Assembly (NCBI GenBank): GCA_965660875.1
Contig: CBFIBQ010000014.1
Coordinates: 1-64,000 of the forward strand
DNA from: UBA6770 sp965660875
GTDB taxonomy: Bacteria; Bacteroidota; Bacteroidia; Flavobacteriales_G; Salibacteraceae
Length of the DNA stretch: 64,000 nucleotides
Direction of reading: 5' to 3'
The translations under genes and the position numbers were made by a program. Position 1 is the first letter of the stretch, and each line of letters starts with the position of its first letter. Positions 8,053 to 16,695 of this stretch are shown piece by piece. The notes below the pieces were generated by a model that saw only the letters and a list, made by a program, of their open reading frames with translations, had not been told where the DNA came from and did no database searches.

Positions 8053-9227
8053 AAACAATTCAGAACATAGGCTTAGTCAGTTTTTTAGCACTGATCATTT
8101 TTTCCTCTTGCAAAAAAGAAGATCCAGGCTTTACAAGGCCAGTGGTAGTTCCAGATACTACTACAACGGGTAAGTATAAGTGCAAAAGCACACCTGTAAC
8201 TCTTGAAGAACCTAAGTATTTTCCCAGGTTTCCTAGACGAATTGTAGAAACTGAGTTTACAGAAGAGCGTATTGCTTTGGGGCGTAAATTGTTTTACGAA
8301 ACAAAGTTGAGTGGCGATAATACCATGTCTTGCGCCAGCTGTCACAATCAAAAACTTGCTTTTACAGATAACAGAAACGCTGTTTCGGTCGGTATTGATG
8401 GCAGAGCAGGAACCAAAAATTCAATGGCACTCTTCAATTTGGCGTACTCTCCAGCATTTTTCTGGGATGGAAGGATTGCTACCATTGAAGCGCAAGCCTT
8501 GGAACCCGTTATGGATCCGATTGAAATGCACGATACCTGGACCAACGCAATTAATAAATTAAAAGGGGATGAAACCTATAACCGCATGTTCTATGAGGCA
8601 TACTGTACAGAAGATTACGACTCTACACATGCCTCAGAGGCTATTGCGCAATTTGAACTGACCCTGTTATCGGGCAATTCGGAATACGATAAAGCAGTGG
8701 ATAGAATCAATGGAGATTTTAGAATACAACCACAGTTTAGTTCAGCTGAAATCGCAAGAGGATACCGCATTTTTAATTCGGAAGTTTCTAAAAACGGAGG
8801 TGGAGGGGATTGTTTTCACTGTCATTCGATAGATAATTTACTCTTTACCAATAACCGTTTTATGAATAATGGATTAGACGATGATCCAAAAGAAGGATTG
8901 TACAAGGTCACCAAAGATCCAAAGGATTATGGTAAGTTTAAGGTGCCTACTTTAAGAAATGTTGAGTACAGCGCTCCTTACATGCACGATGGACGATTCG
9001 AAACATTGGAGGAAGTTGTGGAATTTTATAATTCAGGCGTGAGAAAAAATTCAAGAAATATTGAACCGATTATGGTTTTTGGAGATACCATAAATGGTAC
9101 CGGTAACGGCATAGCAAATGGACTGAATTTAACGAGTCAAGAGAGAAAAGATTTGGTGACCTTTTTGAAAGCCCTAAGCGACGAAACCTTCATAAATAAT
9201 CCAGAATTCTCAGACCCCAACAATTAG
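8049..9227 (+). CDS. Di-haem cytochrome c peroxidase family lipoprotein
   Basis: A 392-residue protein of the MauG/CcpA family, which reduces hydrogen peroxide in the periplasm or oxidises protein targets. A lipobox (IIFSSC, Cys21) anchors it. Two haem c sites are visible: C95ASCH99 and C255FHCH259, each in its usual half, with Met/His ligand regions including YMHDGRFETLEEV near the C-terminus. The gene starts with TTG inside the subtilase stop (4-bp overlap), a strong sign of translational coupling. Linking a T9SS protease to a periplasmic peroxidase is unusual. MauG-type maturation of a partner is possible but unproven. Confidence 0.9.
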   Translation: MKTIQNIGLVSFLALIIFSSCKKEDPGFTRPVVVPDTTTTGKYKCKSTPVTLEEPKYFPRFPRRIVETEFTEERIALGRKLFYETKLSGDNTMSCASCHNQKLAFTDNRNAVSVGIDGRAGTKNSMALFNLAYSPAFFWDGRIATIEAQALEPVMDPIEMHDTWTNAINKLKGDETYNRMFYEAYCTEDYDSTHASEAIAQFELTLLSGNSEYDKAVDRINGDFRIQPQFSSAEIARGYRIFNSEVSKNGGGGDCFHCHSIDNLLFTNNRFMNNGLDDDPKEGLYKVTKDPKDYGKFKVPTLRNVEYSAPYMHDGRFETLEEVVEFYNSGVRKNSRNIEPIMVFGDTINGTGNGIANGLNLTSQERKDLVTFLKALSDETFINNPEFSDPNN

Positions 9228-9252
9228 TACCCAATTAGGAATACCTTAATGT

Positions 9253-9260
9253 TATTTTTG
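9253..9260 (+). promoter_or_regulatory. TAnnTTTG -7 box for queE
   Basis: TATTTTTG ends ten bases before the queE ATG, an exact match to the phylum's -7 consensus. No -33 TTG at the standard spacing. Confidence 0.45.
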
Positions 9261-9270
9261 CCGCCGAGTA

Positions 9271-9879
9271 ATGAGTAAAGAGCAAAAAATAGCTTTTCCA
9301 GTAATGGAACATTTCTATACCATTCAAGGTGAAGGAGCAAACGCTGGCAAAGCGGCCTATTTTATCCGTTTAGGAGGCTGTGATGTGGGATGCCCTTGGT
9401 GCGATGTCAAGGAAAGCTGGGACGAAAATCAACCGATACTTGACGTTTCCGAAATGATTGATTTGGTAACCGAAGCTGGTGCAAAAAATGTTGTGATAAC
9501 GGGTGGTGAACCCTGTATGTACGATTTAACTTACCTAACTGAATCGTTGAAAAAAGAAGGACTTAATATTTGGTTAGAGACTTCTGGAGCATATGAAATT
9601 TCGGGTAATTGGGACTGGATAGTTGTTTCTCCAAAAAGAAGAAAACCCGTTAAATTGAGCAGCCTAAAAAAAGCGAATGAGTTGAAAGTAGTTATCGTTC
9701 GGTCTATGGATTTTGAATGGGCAGAAAATCATGCATCAGAAGCTATTAATGCTTCTTTGTACTTTCAGCCGGAATGGAGTAGAGAAGAGGAGATGCTGCC
9801 TCAAGTAATCAACTACGTAAAGTCAAATCCACAGTGGCAAATTTCCTTGCAAACTCATAAGTACATGCAAATTCCTTAA
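9271..9879 (+). CDS. queE: 7-carboxy-7-deazaguanine synthase
   Basis: Radical SAM enzyme converting 6-carboxy-5,6,7,8-tetrahydropterin to 7-carboxy-7-deazaguanine in queuosine (preQ0) synthesis. The 202-residue protein has the N-terminal FYTIQGEGANAGKAAYFIR characteristic of QueE, the cluster motif C37xxxC41xxC44 (GGCDVGCPWCD) and the GGEP motif (VVITGGEPCMYD) for SAM binding. It stands alone, convergent with the glycosyltransferase gene (4-bp overlap at the 3' ends). A pterin synthase of the family that precedes QueE in this pathway lies 20 kb away in the carotenoid operon. Confidence 0.95.
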   Translation: MSKEQKIAFPVMEHFYTIQGEGANAGKAAYFIRLGGCDVGCPWCDVKESWDENQPILDVSEMIDLVTEAGAKNVVITGGEPCMYDLTYLTESLKKEGLNIWLETSGAYEISGNWDWIVVSPKRRKPVKLSSLKKANELKVVIVRSMDFEWAENHASEAINASLYFQPEWSREEEMLPQVINYVKSNPQWQISLQTHKYMQIP

Positions 9880-11135
9880 AGCTTTCTTGAACGATCAAAG
9901 GCCCTCAATTCATTTAAGTAGTTCAAGTTGCTTTTCTTTTTATTTAAACCGATTTCCGCTCCGAGTGCATCACACGCCTGGACGAGCTGAATATCAGGGT
10001 AGTAATTGTCTCGAGCAAAATGAACGAACTTTAATGCCCTAAACGCATTAAACCAATTGTAAAATCGCTTCTGAAAACTGTCCCAAGTTGTTCCATATTC
10101 ATAAAGGTCGCTGATGCGATTTTCAAATTGCTGTTCTTTTAGAAACGATCGAATGGATGCAGGAATAATATCTGATGAAGATAATTCGTTCAATGCTTTT
10201 TTTGTATAAAAATTGTGGAGTACATCATTAAGCACCTTTAAATCTTTAAATGAATCAAAGGCATAGGTGCTGTCGGAGTCTTTTCCTTCAGCAAACTCCC
10301 ACATTGCCCGTCCCGTGCCAAATGGTACTCGTTTACTCTGTCGGGGTGAAGGAATTACACGCGTTTCGTTTATTTCAATAATCGGAAACCGCTCTTTTAT
10401 TTTTTGCATAAAATAAAAGTCTTCACCGGCTTTTCTTTTATTCATACCACCCTGACTCATATACGCGCTAGCCATTACCGCCATACTGCTGCCGATTGTA
10501 TAGCATGCAAAGGGATGCTTTGTGAATTCTAAGGCATTTTTATAATAGCGCAGATGCAACTCATAATCAATAATGTTGGTATATATAAAAGGCTCAAATT
10601 CTTGTCCTGAAATGGGATGCTCAAAATAAATTGAAGCGCCTTTAGCGGCAGGATTATTTTTAAAACCCTCATAGATAGCCGTTAAATAATTACCATCACA
10701 ACTCGCGTCTGCATCAAAACACACAATGGGTATGTCTTCTTCTTTTAATAGTTCCGCACGACTTACAGCTTCATCCATGCCAATTTTGCGCGCTAAGCCA
10801 ACACCTGCGTGCTTTCTGGGTAAATTTTCCTCAATTATAAAATGGAACGTTTTGCCTTCCTCCTGATTTTCGTTTGCCCAATTGCGAGCCAAGTACAAGC
10901 TTTCCGAGTTGCGTCGTTTAACGCGTTCACTTTCATCAACCCTTGAATTTATAACCGTAATAATTTCAACAGCGTAATCTTTGGGCAAGGTGCAACGATT
11001 GATAGCCTCTAGACTTTGTATTAAATTGGGCTCATCATAGCTTGGTATCACGACTATGAGGCCAGTATCTGGTCGTGGAGGGTCTTTTATTACCGGCGGT
11101 TGAAATCCGAACTTTTGTAGATATGAATTTGTCAT
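9876..11135 (-). CDS. Family 2-type glycosyltransferase
   Basis: A cytoplasmic GT-A glycosyltransferase: TGLIVVIPSYDEPNLIQSLEAI at the start of the nucleotide-sugar fold, a DxD-like metal site in VCFDADASCDGNYL, and a conserved GEDFYFMQKI in the acceptor half. No membrane segment, so it differs from processive GT2 synthases. I prefer the ATG at 11135, which gives 419 residues starting MTNSYLQKFG and lies one base after the pdxH stop. An upstream in-frame ATG at 11171 would overlap pdxH by 35 bases. Probably cotranscribed with pdxH. The sugar and acceptor are unknown. Confidence 0.85.
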   Translation of the reverse strand: MTNSYLQKFGFQPPVIKDPPRPDTGLIVVIPSYDEPNLIQSLEAINRCTLPKDYAVEIITVINSRVDESERVKRRNSESLYLARNWANENQEEGKTFHFIIEENLPRKHAGVGLARKIGMDEAVSRAELLKEEDIPIVCFDADASCDGNYLTAIYEGFKNNPAAKGASIYFEHPISGQEFEPFIYTNIIDYELHLRYYKNALEFTKHPFACYTIGSSMAVMASAYMSQGGMNKRKAGEDFYFMQKIKERFPIIEINETRVIPSPRQSKRVPFGTGRAMWEFAEGKDSDSTYAFDSFKDLKVLNDVLHNFYTKKALNELSSSDIIPASIRSFLKEQQFENRISDLYEYGTTWDSFQKRFYNWFNAFRALKFVHFARDNYYPDIQLVQACDALGAEIGLNKKKSNLNYLNELRAFDRSRKL

Positions 11136-11136
11136 T

Positions 11137-11784
11137 TTAAGGAGCAATTCGATAAATACTCCATTGATCATCTGTTAGCTCGTATACAATGCGGTCATGC
11201 AATCTAGCCGGGCGACCTTGCCAAAATTCGAATTTATTTGGTTCTACCAGGTAACCGCCCCAATGGGGAGGTCGAGGAACATTTTTACCAAATTTTTTTC
11301 TAAAGAATTCAGTGCGCTCTTCTAAAGTGGTTCTAGATTCTATTTTACTACTTTGTTCACTGGCCCAAGCACCTAATTTACTTTCAATAGGTCGTGCATC
11401 AAAATACGCATCAGACTCTTCTTCCGGAAGTCGTTTTATGCTTCCTTGAATGCGTATTTGTCGTTCCAGTTCTGGATAAAAAAATAGGAGTGAGGTGTTG
11501 GGGTTTTGTAGCAGGTCATGACCTTTTTGACTGTCGTAATTGGTGTACAAGACAATGCCTTTTTCACTGATGCCACGCGCGTAGACAATTCTGGAGGAGG
11601 GAACTCCATTTCCATCAACGGTGCAAATACTCATTGCGTTTGCCTCAGGTACTTGCGAGTCTACCGCTTCTTTAATCCATTTTTCAACTTGCTGAATGGG
11701 TGTGTCCTCGAGAGACTCTGTGTCCAATTTTTGATTGCTAAATTCATGACGTACCTTGTTTACGAAGTTGTTTACCATTCCCAT
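11137..11784 (-). CDS. pdxH: Pyridoxamine 5'-phosphate oxidase
   Basis: FMN enzyme that oxidises pyridoxamine or pyridoxine 5'-phosphate to pyridoxal 5'-phosphate. The 215-residue length is typical. Recognisable are the FMN-binding RIVYARGISEKGIVLYTNYDSQKG, the QIRIQGS strand, SKLGAWASEQS, PRPPHWGGYLVEP and the C-terminal dimerisation segment FWQGRPARLHDRIVY ending in the usual IYRIAP. A -7 box (TAACTTTG, 11790-11797) lies only five bases before the ATG, so the mRNA is probably leaderless. Heads an operon with the downstream glycosyltransferase. Confidence 0.97.
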   Translation of the reverse strand: MGMVNNFVNKVRHEFSNQKLDTESLEDTPIQQVEKWIKEAVDSQVPEANAMSICTVDGNGVPSSRIVYARGISEKGIVLYTNYDSQKGHDLLQNPNTSLLFFYPELERQIRIQGSIKRLPEEESDAYFDARPIESKLGAWASEQSSKIESRTTLEERTEFFRKKFGKNVPRPPHWGGYLVEPNKFEFWQGRPARLHDRIVYELTDDQWSIYRIAP

Positions 11785-11789
11785 AGTGA

Positions 11790-11797
11790 CAAAGTTA
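11790..11797 (-). promoter_or_regulatory. TAnnTTTG -7 box for pdxH
   Basis: TAACTTTG on the minus strand, five bases from the pdxH ATG. The spacing predicts transcription starting at or next to the start codon. Confidence 0.5.
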
Positions 11798-11850
11798 GAC
11801 TTTGAGTAAATGACTGAACAGAAAACGTATTAAAAAAGAAAAATTAGTGC

Positions 11851-13875
11851 TTAAAACACTAAAGTTAGAGCGCCTTGAACATTAACTCCCGGACGAGGTA
11901 ATTTGCCCCAATCCAGGTGCTGATAGTAATTGTTATCCAGTAAGTTATCTACCCCTAACTCAGCTTGTAATTCCTTGTTTTTAGATAGTTTAAAAGCTCT
12001 TTTAGCTCCAATGTTTACTATAAGCCAAGACTCCGACGGATACTCAATAAACTCCTGATCGACCAAGTTTTGCGCTGCAGCACCTTGAACTTCTGCTAAA
12101 GCCTGCCATTTTTTTGAGGTGTAATTGATGTTTGCGGCAAAACTTAAAGGAGCAAGCTGTGGCAGCGGCATTTTATTTTCTTTTTCTCCCCAAGTGTAGG
12201 TGGCTTCTACCTGGGTTGAGATGTTATACTCCCAATTTTTCTTCCAAAACCCACTGATATTAACCAGCTGTGCAAAGGGAATGTTGGTGTACTGTTTAGC
12301 ACCATTTGCCCCAATAGTCATTTGCCAAAGGTCGGGGTCAATAATGCCGTAAATAAAGTTATTGATCCTTTGATAAGAGCTGGTAAGGTTGAACTGGTGT
12401 TTTTCATTTTTGTAATCCGCACTTGAACTGAATTTCCATGATGTTTCGCGATTAATAGCTGGATCTCCGATATAGTCGTAACCATCCAAACGATTAAAAA
12501 GGTAGTAGCCATACATCTCTGAACTGGTGGGTAAGCGCTCGCTATAACCGGTGTTAACTTTTAGAGCAAATTTCTTATTAAAACTTTTCTGAATTCCAAC
12601 GTTCAATGATATCGGGGCGTGCTGCTGAATGGTAGTTCCATCGATATTAAAAACCTCCAGCTGTTTGATACCAAATGTATCGGTGATTTGGGTGCTTGTC
12701 TGGTCGATACGAAAAGCGGTTTCCACCTTTAGACTTTCGTTAATTTTTTTTGTGTGTTTCAGAAATATACCAGCGGATTGTCTGTCTATTCCAGGCCAAG
12801 TTACCATATACATTGGTGCTTCTTCTTGTGGATACATAATCATTTCGGCAAATTGATAGTTGTGGTAATAATCTGCTCTAACTTCCAACATATCTTTTGG
12901 AGAAAGATGTAAATCAAAATTCATAAAAGCACCTTGGGTATTGCTCCAACCGGGCATATCCATGTGCATAGCTATGGTTTCTGGAGGTCTTTTAGTATCG
13001 TCCATAACGTGAACAATTCGGTTGGCATATCCAGACACTGTCAGTTTTTCGATACGTGAAAAAAGATCGTAAATGTGTGCACTTAACTGTGCGATATTAC
13101 TTTCGGCCAGCGATACATCCATAGGCAGTGCTGCATAGCCGACATCTGTGGCTTTATCGTAAATATATTGGGCTTCTAAAATGATGCTATTACTAGCCTT
13201 GAAACGAAGGTTTGCCGAAGCGTTTTCTTTATTGTATTGCGTAAAATCTATTATTTCCCCTCCGCCGGCCCTGTATGAATCTGCTTTTCTACGGGTCCCA
13301 GTTGTTTTTAATGCCCATCTTTTATTACTTAGGTTTAAGCGCAATCCAGAGCCGAATTGCTGTGCTGCAGAACCATAGCTTTGAGTCAGACTTCCATTCA
13401 GGGTTAAGGAATCAGAGAATGTTGCTTTGGAGGTCTCAAGGTTTAATCCTGCATTGAGGTTACTGCCGTATTTGTTTGAACTGGTTCCAAAGTTTACTTC
13501 TGCCGTAGACAAGTTGTTGGTAGAAACATAAGATGTAACGGGGTCCATTCGATCAGTGCAAGCACCAAATATTCGCATTCCATCAATCGTTACACTCCGC
13601 TGACCACTACTCATTCCGTGAATAACTGGGTCAAAAGCATATCCACCGCGCTTAATCATTTTAAGGTGAATGTTCTGCTCCAGCACTTGGTCTAAGTTCG
13701 AACTTGAACGCACAATGCTTGATTTTTCATTGAATTGAGCATTGTTCTCAATAACTACTATTGCATTTAATTCTTGAGGTTCAATTTGAAAGAATATAGA
13801 ATCGGCTGGTTCTAATTGACAAAAAACTGTCCCTGCGCTTCCAAGCAGCAGGGACAGAAATATTGCTTTTCTCAT
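11851..13875 (-). CDS. TonB-dependent copper receptor, OprC/NosA-like
   Basis: A 674-residue outer-membrane receptor: signal peptide (1-20), plug domain (about 50-155) and a 22-strand-type barrel ending in a terminal Phe (TLVF). The plug contains VTIDGMRIFGACTDRMDP, giving C106xxxM110, and the barrel carries H289xM291 (IVHVMDD) and a further MHMDM at 303-307. Pairing of a plug CxxxM with a barrel HxM is the copper site described for Pseudomonas OprC and the related NosA, so copper import is the best call. It lies downstream of a Met/His-rich lipoprotein and a Cys-motif protein on the same strand. Confidence 0.85.
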   Translation of the reverse strand: MRKAIFLSLLLGSAGTVFCQLEPADSIFFQIEPQELNAIVVIENNAQFNEKSSIVRSSSNLDQVLEQNIHLKMIKRGGYAFDPVIHGMSSGQRSVTIDGMRIFGACTDRMDPVTSYVSTNNLSTAEVNFGTSSNKYGSNLNAGLNLETSKATFSDSLTLNGSLTQSYGSAAQQFGSGLRLNLSNKRWALKTTGTRRKADSYRAGGGEIIDFTQYNKENASANLRFKASNSIILEAQYIYDKATDVGYAALPMDVSLAESNIAQLSAHIYDLFSRIEKLTVSGYANRIVHVMDDTKRPPETIAMHMDMPGWSNTQGAFMNFDLHLSPKDMLEVRADYYHNYQFAEMIMYPQEEAPMYMVTWPGIDRQSAGIFLKHTKKINESLKVETAFRIDQTSTQITDTFGIKQLEVFNIDGTTIQQHAPISLNVGIQKSFNKKFALKVNTGYSERLPTSSEMYGYYLFNRLDGYDYIGDPAINRETSWKFSSSADYKNEKHQFNLTSSYQRINNFIYGIIDPDLWQMTIGANGAKQYTNIPFAQLVNISGFWKKNWEYNISTQVEATYTWGEKENKMPLPQLAPLSFAANINYTSKKWQALAEVQGAAAQNLVDQEFIEYPSESWLIVNIGAKRAFKLSKNKELQAELGVDNLLDNNYYQHLDWGKLPRPGVNVQGALTLVF

Positions 13876-13891
13876 AGTTCAACTTAGTGAA

Positions 13892-14830
13892 TTACAGCGT
13901 GTACTCAAAGTATATTTCGTCATTTAGTACCTTACCGTTTCTTTTCACGGTTACGTCCAATCTCCATTTTCCAGTCATAGTATAGTTCACCGTACCTACA
14001 TAAGTACCACTACTTTTAAAGCTGGGGTTCACATTGTTTGGAGAACCGTGCCCCATTGAAGGCATAGAAGGCTCAAATTCAATTGTTAGATCATCAGCCG
14101 CTGGCCAACTCATCATCGTCTTTCTGGTAAATGCGACAATTTTTAATTCGTTAGAACCAACTGTAGGTATTTCATCCAGTGCATAGCTAAGGAAGATTGC
14201 ATTAGAATCAGCTGTTGTGGTGTCCATAAATGATACCATCATTCGATTACTATTTTGAGTAACCGTAATATCGAAACTAACTTCTGACTCCGTTCCCGTT
14301 GAGTTGTTCATGAATTTTGTTTTTAACATCCAAGAACCTGCATCAGAAGGCATAACAAAGAAAACATCACCAGAGTAAAGGCCTTGATCATTGGCAGCAG
14401 CAGTGCTATTTAAAACGGGTGCACTGTGCTCCATGCCGCTGTTCATTTTCATCATGGGAGTAAAGGTGACTTTTCCATCCTTGATAAGTTCATTTGAAGC
14501 CGCATCCATTGCCACTACATATAATTTGTTCATACCTGGGTAGAGCGTACTTTTTGAGTACAACTCAAGACTTGTTGCTCCAGCTGCAGTAGTGGCCGTT
14601 CCAATCTTTGTCAACCCTTTAGTATCCGCAACTTCTGGAGTTGGCGTAGGCGTTGGAGTAGGTGTTACCGGAGTTGGGTATACACAAGAACCATCGTCTT
14701 TTTTTGCTTCTGAATTGAAATTCGTTGCTGTTTCATCGGTGCAACCTTCTTTTTTGCAGGAGTTTAAAGAAAGTGTTAATCCTGCGATCGCTGCTATAGT
14801 AACATAGCGTGTTATTCTAAAATTTTTCAT
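13892..14830 (-). CDS. Met/His-rich lipoprotein with tandem beta domains, probable copper-handling
   Basis: A lipid-anchored periplasmic or surface protein (lipobox LNSC). After the lipobox comes a Cys/Asp module CTDETATNFN...DDGSC, common in secreted Bacteroidota proteins, then a PTPTPTPTP linker, then two beta-sandwich repeats. Each repeat has a Met-rich loop (MMKMNSGMEHSAP and SMPSMGHGSP) reminiscent of FixH/YtkA-like domains associated with copper. I prefer the ATG at 14830 (312 residues, MKNFRITRY) over 14866, because it begins the signal peptide directly. It is followed 16 bases later by the copper receptor gene, so the two likely act together. Confidence 0.75.
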   Translation of the reverse strand: MKNFRITRYVTIAAIAGLTLSLNSCKKEGCTDETATNFNSEAKKDDGSCVYPTPVTPTPTPTPTPEVADTKGLTKIGTATTAAGATSLELYSKSTLYPGMNKLYVVAMDAASNELIKDGKVTFTPMMKMNSGMEHSAPVLNSTAAANDQGLYSGDVFFVMPSDAGSWMLKTKFMNNSTGTESEVSFDITVTQNSNRMMVSFMDTTTADSNAIFLSYALDEIPTVGSNELKIVAFTRKTMMSWPAADDLTIEFEPSMPSMGHGSPNNVNPSFKSSGTYVGTVNYTMTGKWRLDVTVKRNGKVLNDEIYFEYTL

Positions 14831-14916
14831 TTGTGTGTGTTTTTTTGCCCATACAGATGTTACCACATAGGCAGTGTTATGTACTTATATTATTGTATTT
14901 GGCTGGTTTGGTTGTG

Positions 14917-15297
14917 TTACACAAATGAAGGAGGCGGAACAGGTATCTCTTTAAAAAACTCTAAAGTTTTCTGCACTCTATAATCGAAATTATGCAAGGT
15001 GTTGACTGCTTTTCCCATACTCATTTCTTTTTCACTGCTAAAAAAGTAGAATAGGAAATCTACCTGAGTAAGCACCGCAACAGGTTCTTCTTGCTGAGTA
15101 GGGGCAGACTGTTTCAGCTCCTTTGATAAGTGACATTTACCATTACACTTTGATCTAGGTTTGTCTTTATTTATACATAACACGGTAGAAATGTACTCAA
15201 AATCAATTATATGATTCGAGAACACCACAACAGTTCTTCCGAAATGAGCCAGACCCAAAAGGAGTAAACCAATAGATATGTATCTAGATAAAGACAT
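14917..15297 (-). CDS. Small membrane protein with CNGKC motif in the copper cluster
   Basis: One N-terminal membrane segment (MSLSRYISIGLLLLGLAHFG), then a Cys/Lys-rich part with LCINKDKPRSKCNGKCHLSKEL, then a region ending PVPPPSFV. The C...CxxxC set could bind metal. The phylum-type box TATATTTG at 15303-15310 lies five bases before the ATG at 15297, so I choose this start (126 residues) over the upstream ATG at 15318. I recall similar small proteins beside OprC-like receptors in other Bacteroidota, but that needs a search. Function otherwise unknown. Confidence 0.7.
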   Translation of the reverse strand: MSLSRYISIGLLLLGLAHFGRTVVVFSNHIIDFEYISTVLCINKDKPRSKCNGKCHLSKELKQSAPTQQEEPVAVLTQVDFLFYFFSSEKEMSMGKAVNTLHNFDYRVQKTLEFFKEIPVPPPSFV

Positions 15298-15302
15298 TAT
15301 AC

Positions 15303-15310
15303 CAAATATA
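15303..15310 (-). promoter_or_regulatory. TAnnTTTG -7 box for the copper-uptake genes
   Basis: TATATTTG on the minus strand, five bases before the ATG at 15297. It decides the start codon of the small membrane protein and is the likely promoter of the three-gene set. Confidence 0.5.
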
Positions 15311-15417
15311 CGATACAAAGCAAGTAAGGTTTGTGATGTTGGTCATAATCAAGAAAAATTCTTAATCTAATGTTAAACATTGAATTCCAATTTCAAAAAT
15401 GGAATTAGATTTACCAC

Positions 15418-16695
15418 ATGAAGAATTCAACCATCAGAGCACTTATTGTCATGGCCACGATTTTGTTGATAGGAATCATTTCGGTGCAATTGGTATGGAT
15501 ACGCCGGGCTTATGAGCTGCAAGTAACTCAGTTGAATTATGATATCACTCAAGCGCTGATTCAAGTGTCTAGAGCTATTCAAAAACATCAAGGAGATGAG
15601 ACCTTATTACTGGATCCAGTAAAACAAGTTGAAGATCAAACCTTTATTGTAAAAACGAACGAAAACCCTGATCCCGATTATGTAGAAGCCCTACTCACAC
15701 AAGAATTTAAAAAGCAAGAGATTAATTTGGATTTTGAATACAATCTGTACAATTGTTTCAACGATTCGGTGGTTTTTACCAAAGCCGTAAAAATCAATCA
15801 AGGCAAAGCCCAAGAGAAAGAAACGCCTTCAACAGTAGTGAATTGGCGAAGCGCAGACGGCCATTATTTCTCCGTCTATTTCTCTAATAAAACTGAAATG
15901 GTTATCGACCGATTGAATTTTTGGATTTTCTCTTCCACCCTATTGTTGGTACTTGCTGCATTTTTTGCCTATGCCATAAATATCATTTTACGCCAGAAGC
16001 GTTTGGGAGATACCAAAAATGATTTTATCAATAACATGACCCACGAACTAAAAACACCAATTTCCACCATTTCACTTTCGACCGATGTGCTCTTGAAGCC
16101 TGGTATTGAACGTCAACCTGAACGGATTAAGAATTACGCCGAGATTATAAAAAAAGAAAACGAAAGGCTCCAATTACAGGTAGAAAAAGTACTTCAGATT
16201 GCTTCTTTGGATAGAGATAAGGTAGAGATGAAGTTCGAAACTGTGGATTTGGCGACCATTATTCAGGATAACGTGGCAACTTTTACCACCATAATTTCAG
16301 AACAATCAGGAAAAATTGATGTAAAAATACCCGACAAGGACTTACCCGTTAGCTTAGACAAAGTTCATTTTTATAATGTGCTGAGTAATCTGATTGATAA
16401 TGCGATTAAGTATTGCGAAGCAGCCCCTCAAATCGTCATTTCTGTTTCTGAAGAGGCGGGTAGCTATAGTGTCGTGGTGGAGGATAATGGAATTGGATTA
16501 AAGCATTCGGATGCAAAATATGTATTTGATAAATTCTATCGCGTACCCACCGGCAATCTGCATAATGTGAAAGGGTTTGGACTCGGTTTGTATTACGCAA
16601 AAGAAATAATGGAACTTCACAATGGATCCATTTCTGTTGACGCTAGAAAGCAAGGAGGCAGTTGTTTTACATTAATAATACCAAAACATAAATGA
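15418..16695 (+). CDS. Sensor histidine kinase
   Basis: A 425-residue inner-membrane sensor kinase with TM1 (about 8-28), a small periplasmic sensor (about 30-160) lacking a named domain, TM2 (about 167-190), HisKA with phospho-acceptor H209 (MTHELKTP), and HATPase_c with N box NLIDNAIKY, G1 DNGIG and G2 GFGLGLYYAK. The stop codon overlaps the ATG of the response regulator (ATGA). It is divergent from the copper-uptake genes, so it may sense a related envelope signal, but the sensor domain shows no obvious metal motif. Confidence 0.93.
   Translation: MKNSTIRALIVMATILLIGIISVQLVWIRRAYELQVTQLNYDITQALIQVSRAIQKHQGDETLLLDPVKQVEDQTFIVKTNENPDPDYVEALLTQEFKKQEINLDFEYNLYNCFNDSVVFTKAVKINQGKAQEKETPSTVVNWRSADGHYFSVYFSNKTEMVIDRLNFWIFSSTLLLVLAAFFAYAINIILRQKRLGDTKNDFINNMTHELKTPISTISLSTDVLLKPGIERQPERIKNYAEIIKKENERLQLQVEKVLQIASLDRDKVEMKFETVDLATIIQDNVATFTTIISEQSGKIDVKIPDKDLPVSLDKVHFYNVLSNLIDNAIKYCEAAPQIVISVSEEAGSYSVVVEDNGIGLKHSDAKYVFDKFYRVPTGNLHNVKGFGLGLYYAKEIMELHNGSISVDARKQGGSCFTLIIPKHK

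Noticed and set aside
14592..14807. Plus-strand frame with GVGVGVGVG repeat
   Set aside because: This is the antisense of the PTPTPTP linker in the lipoprotein gene, not a gene.
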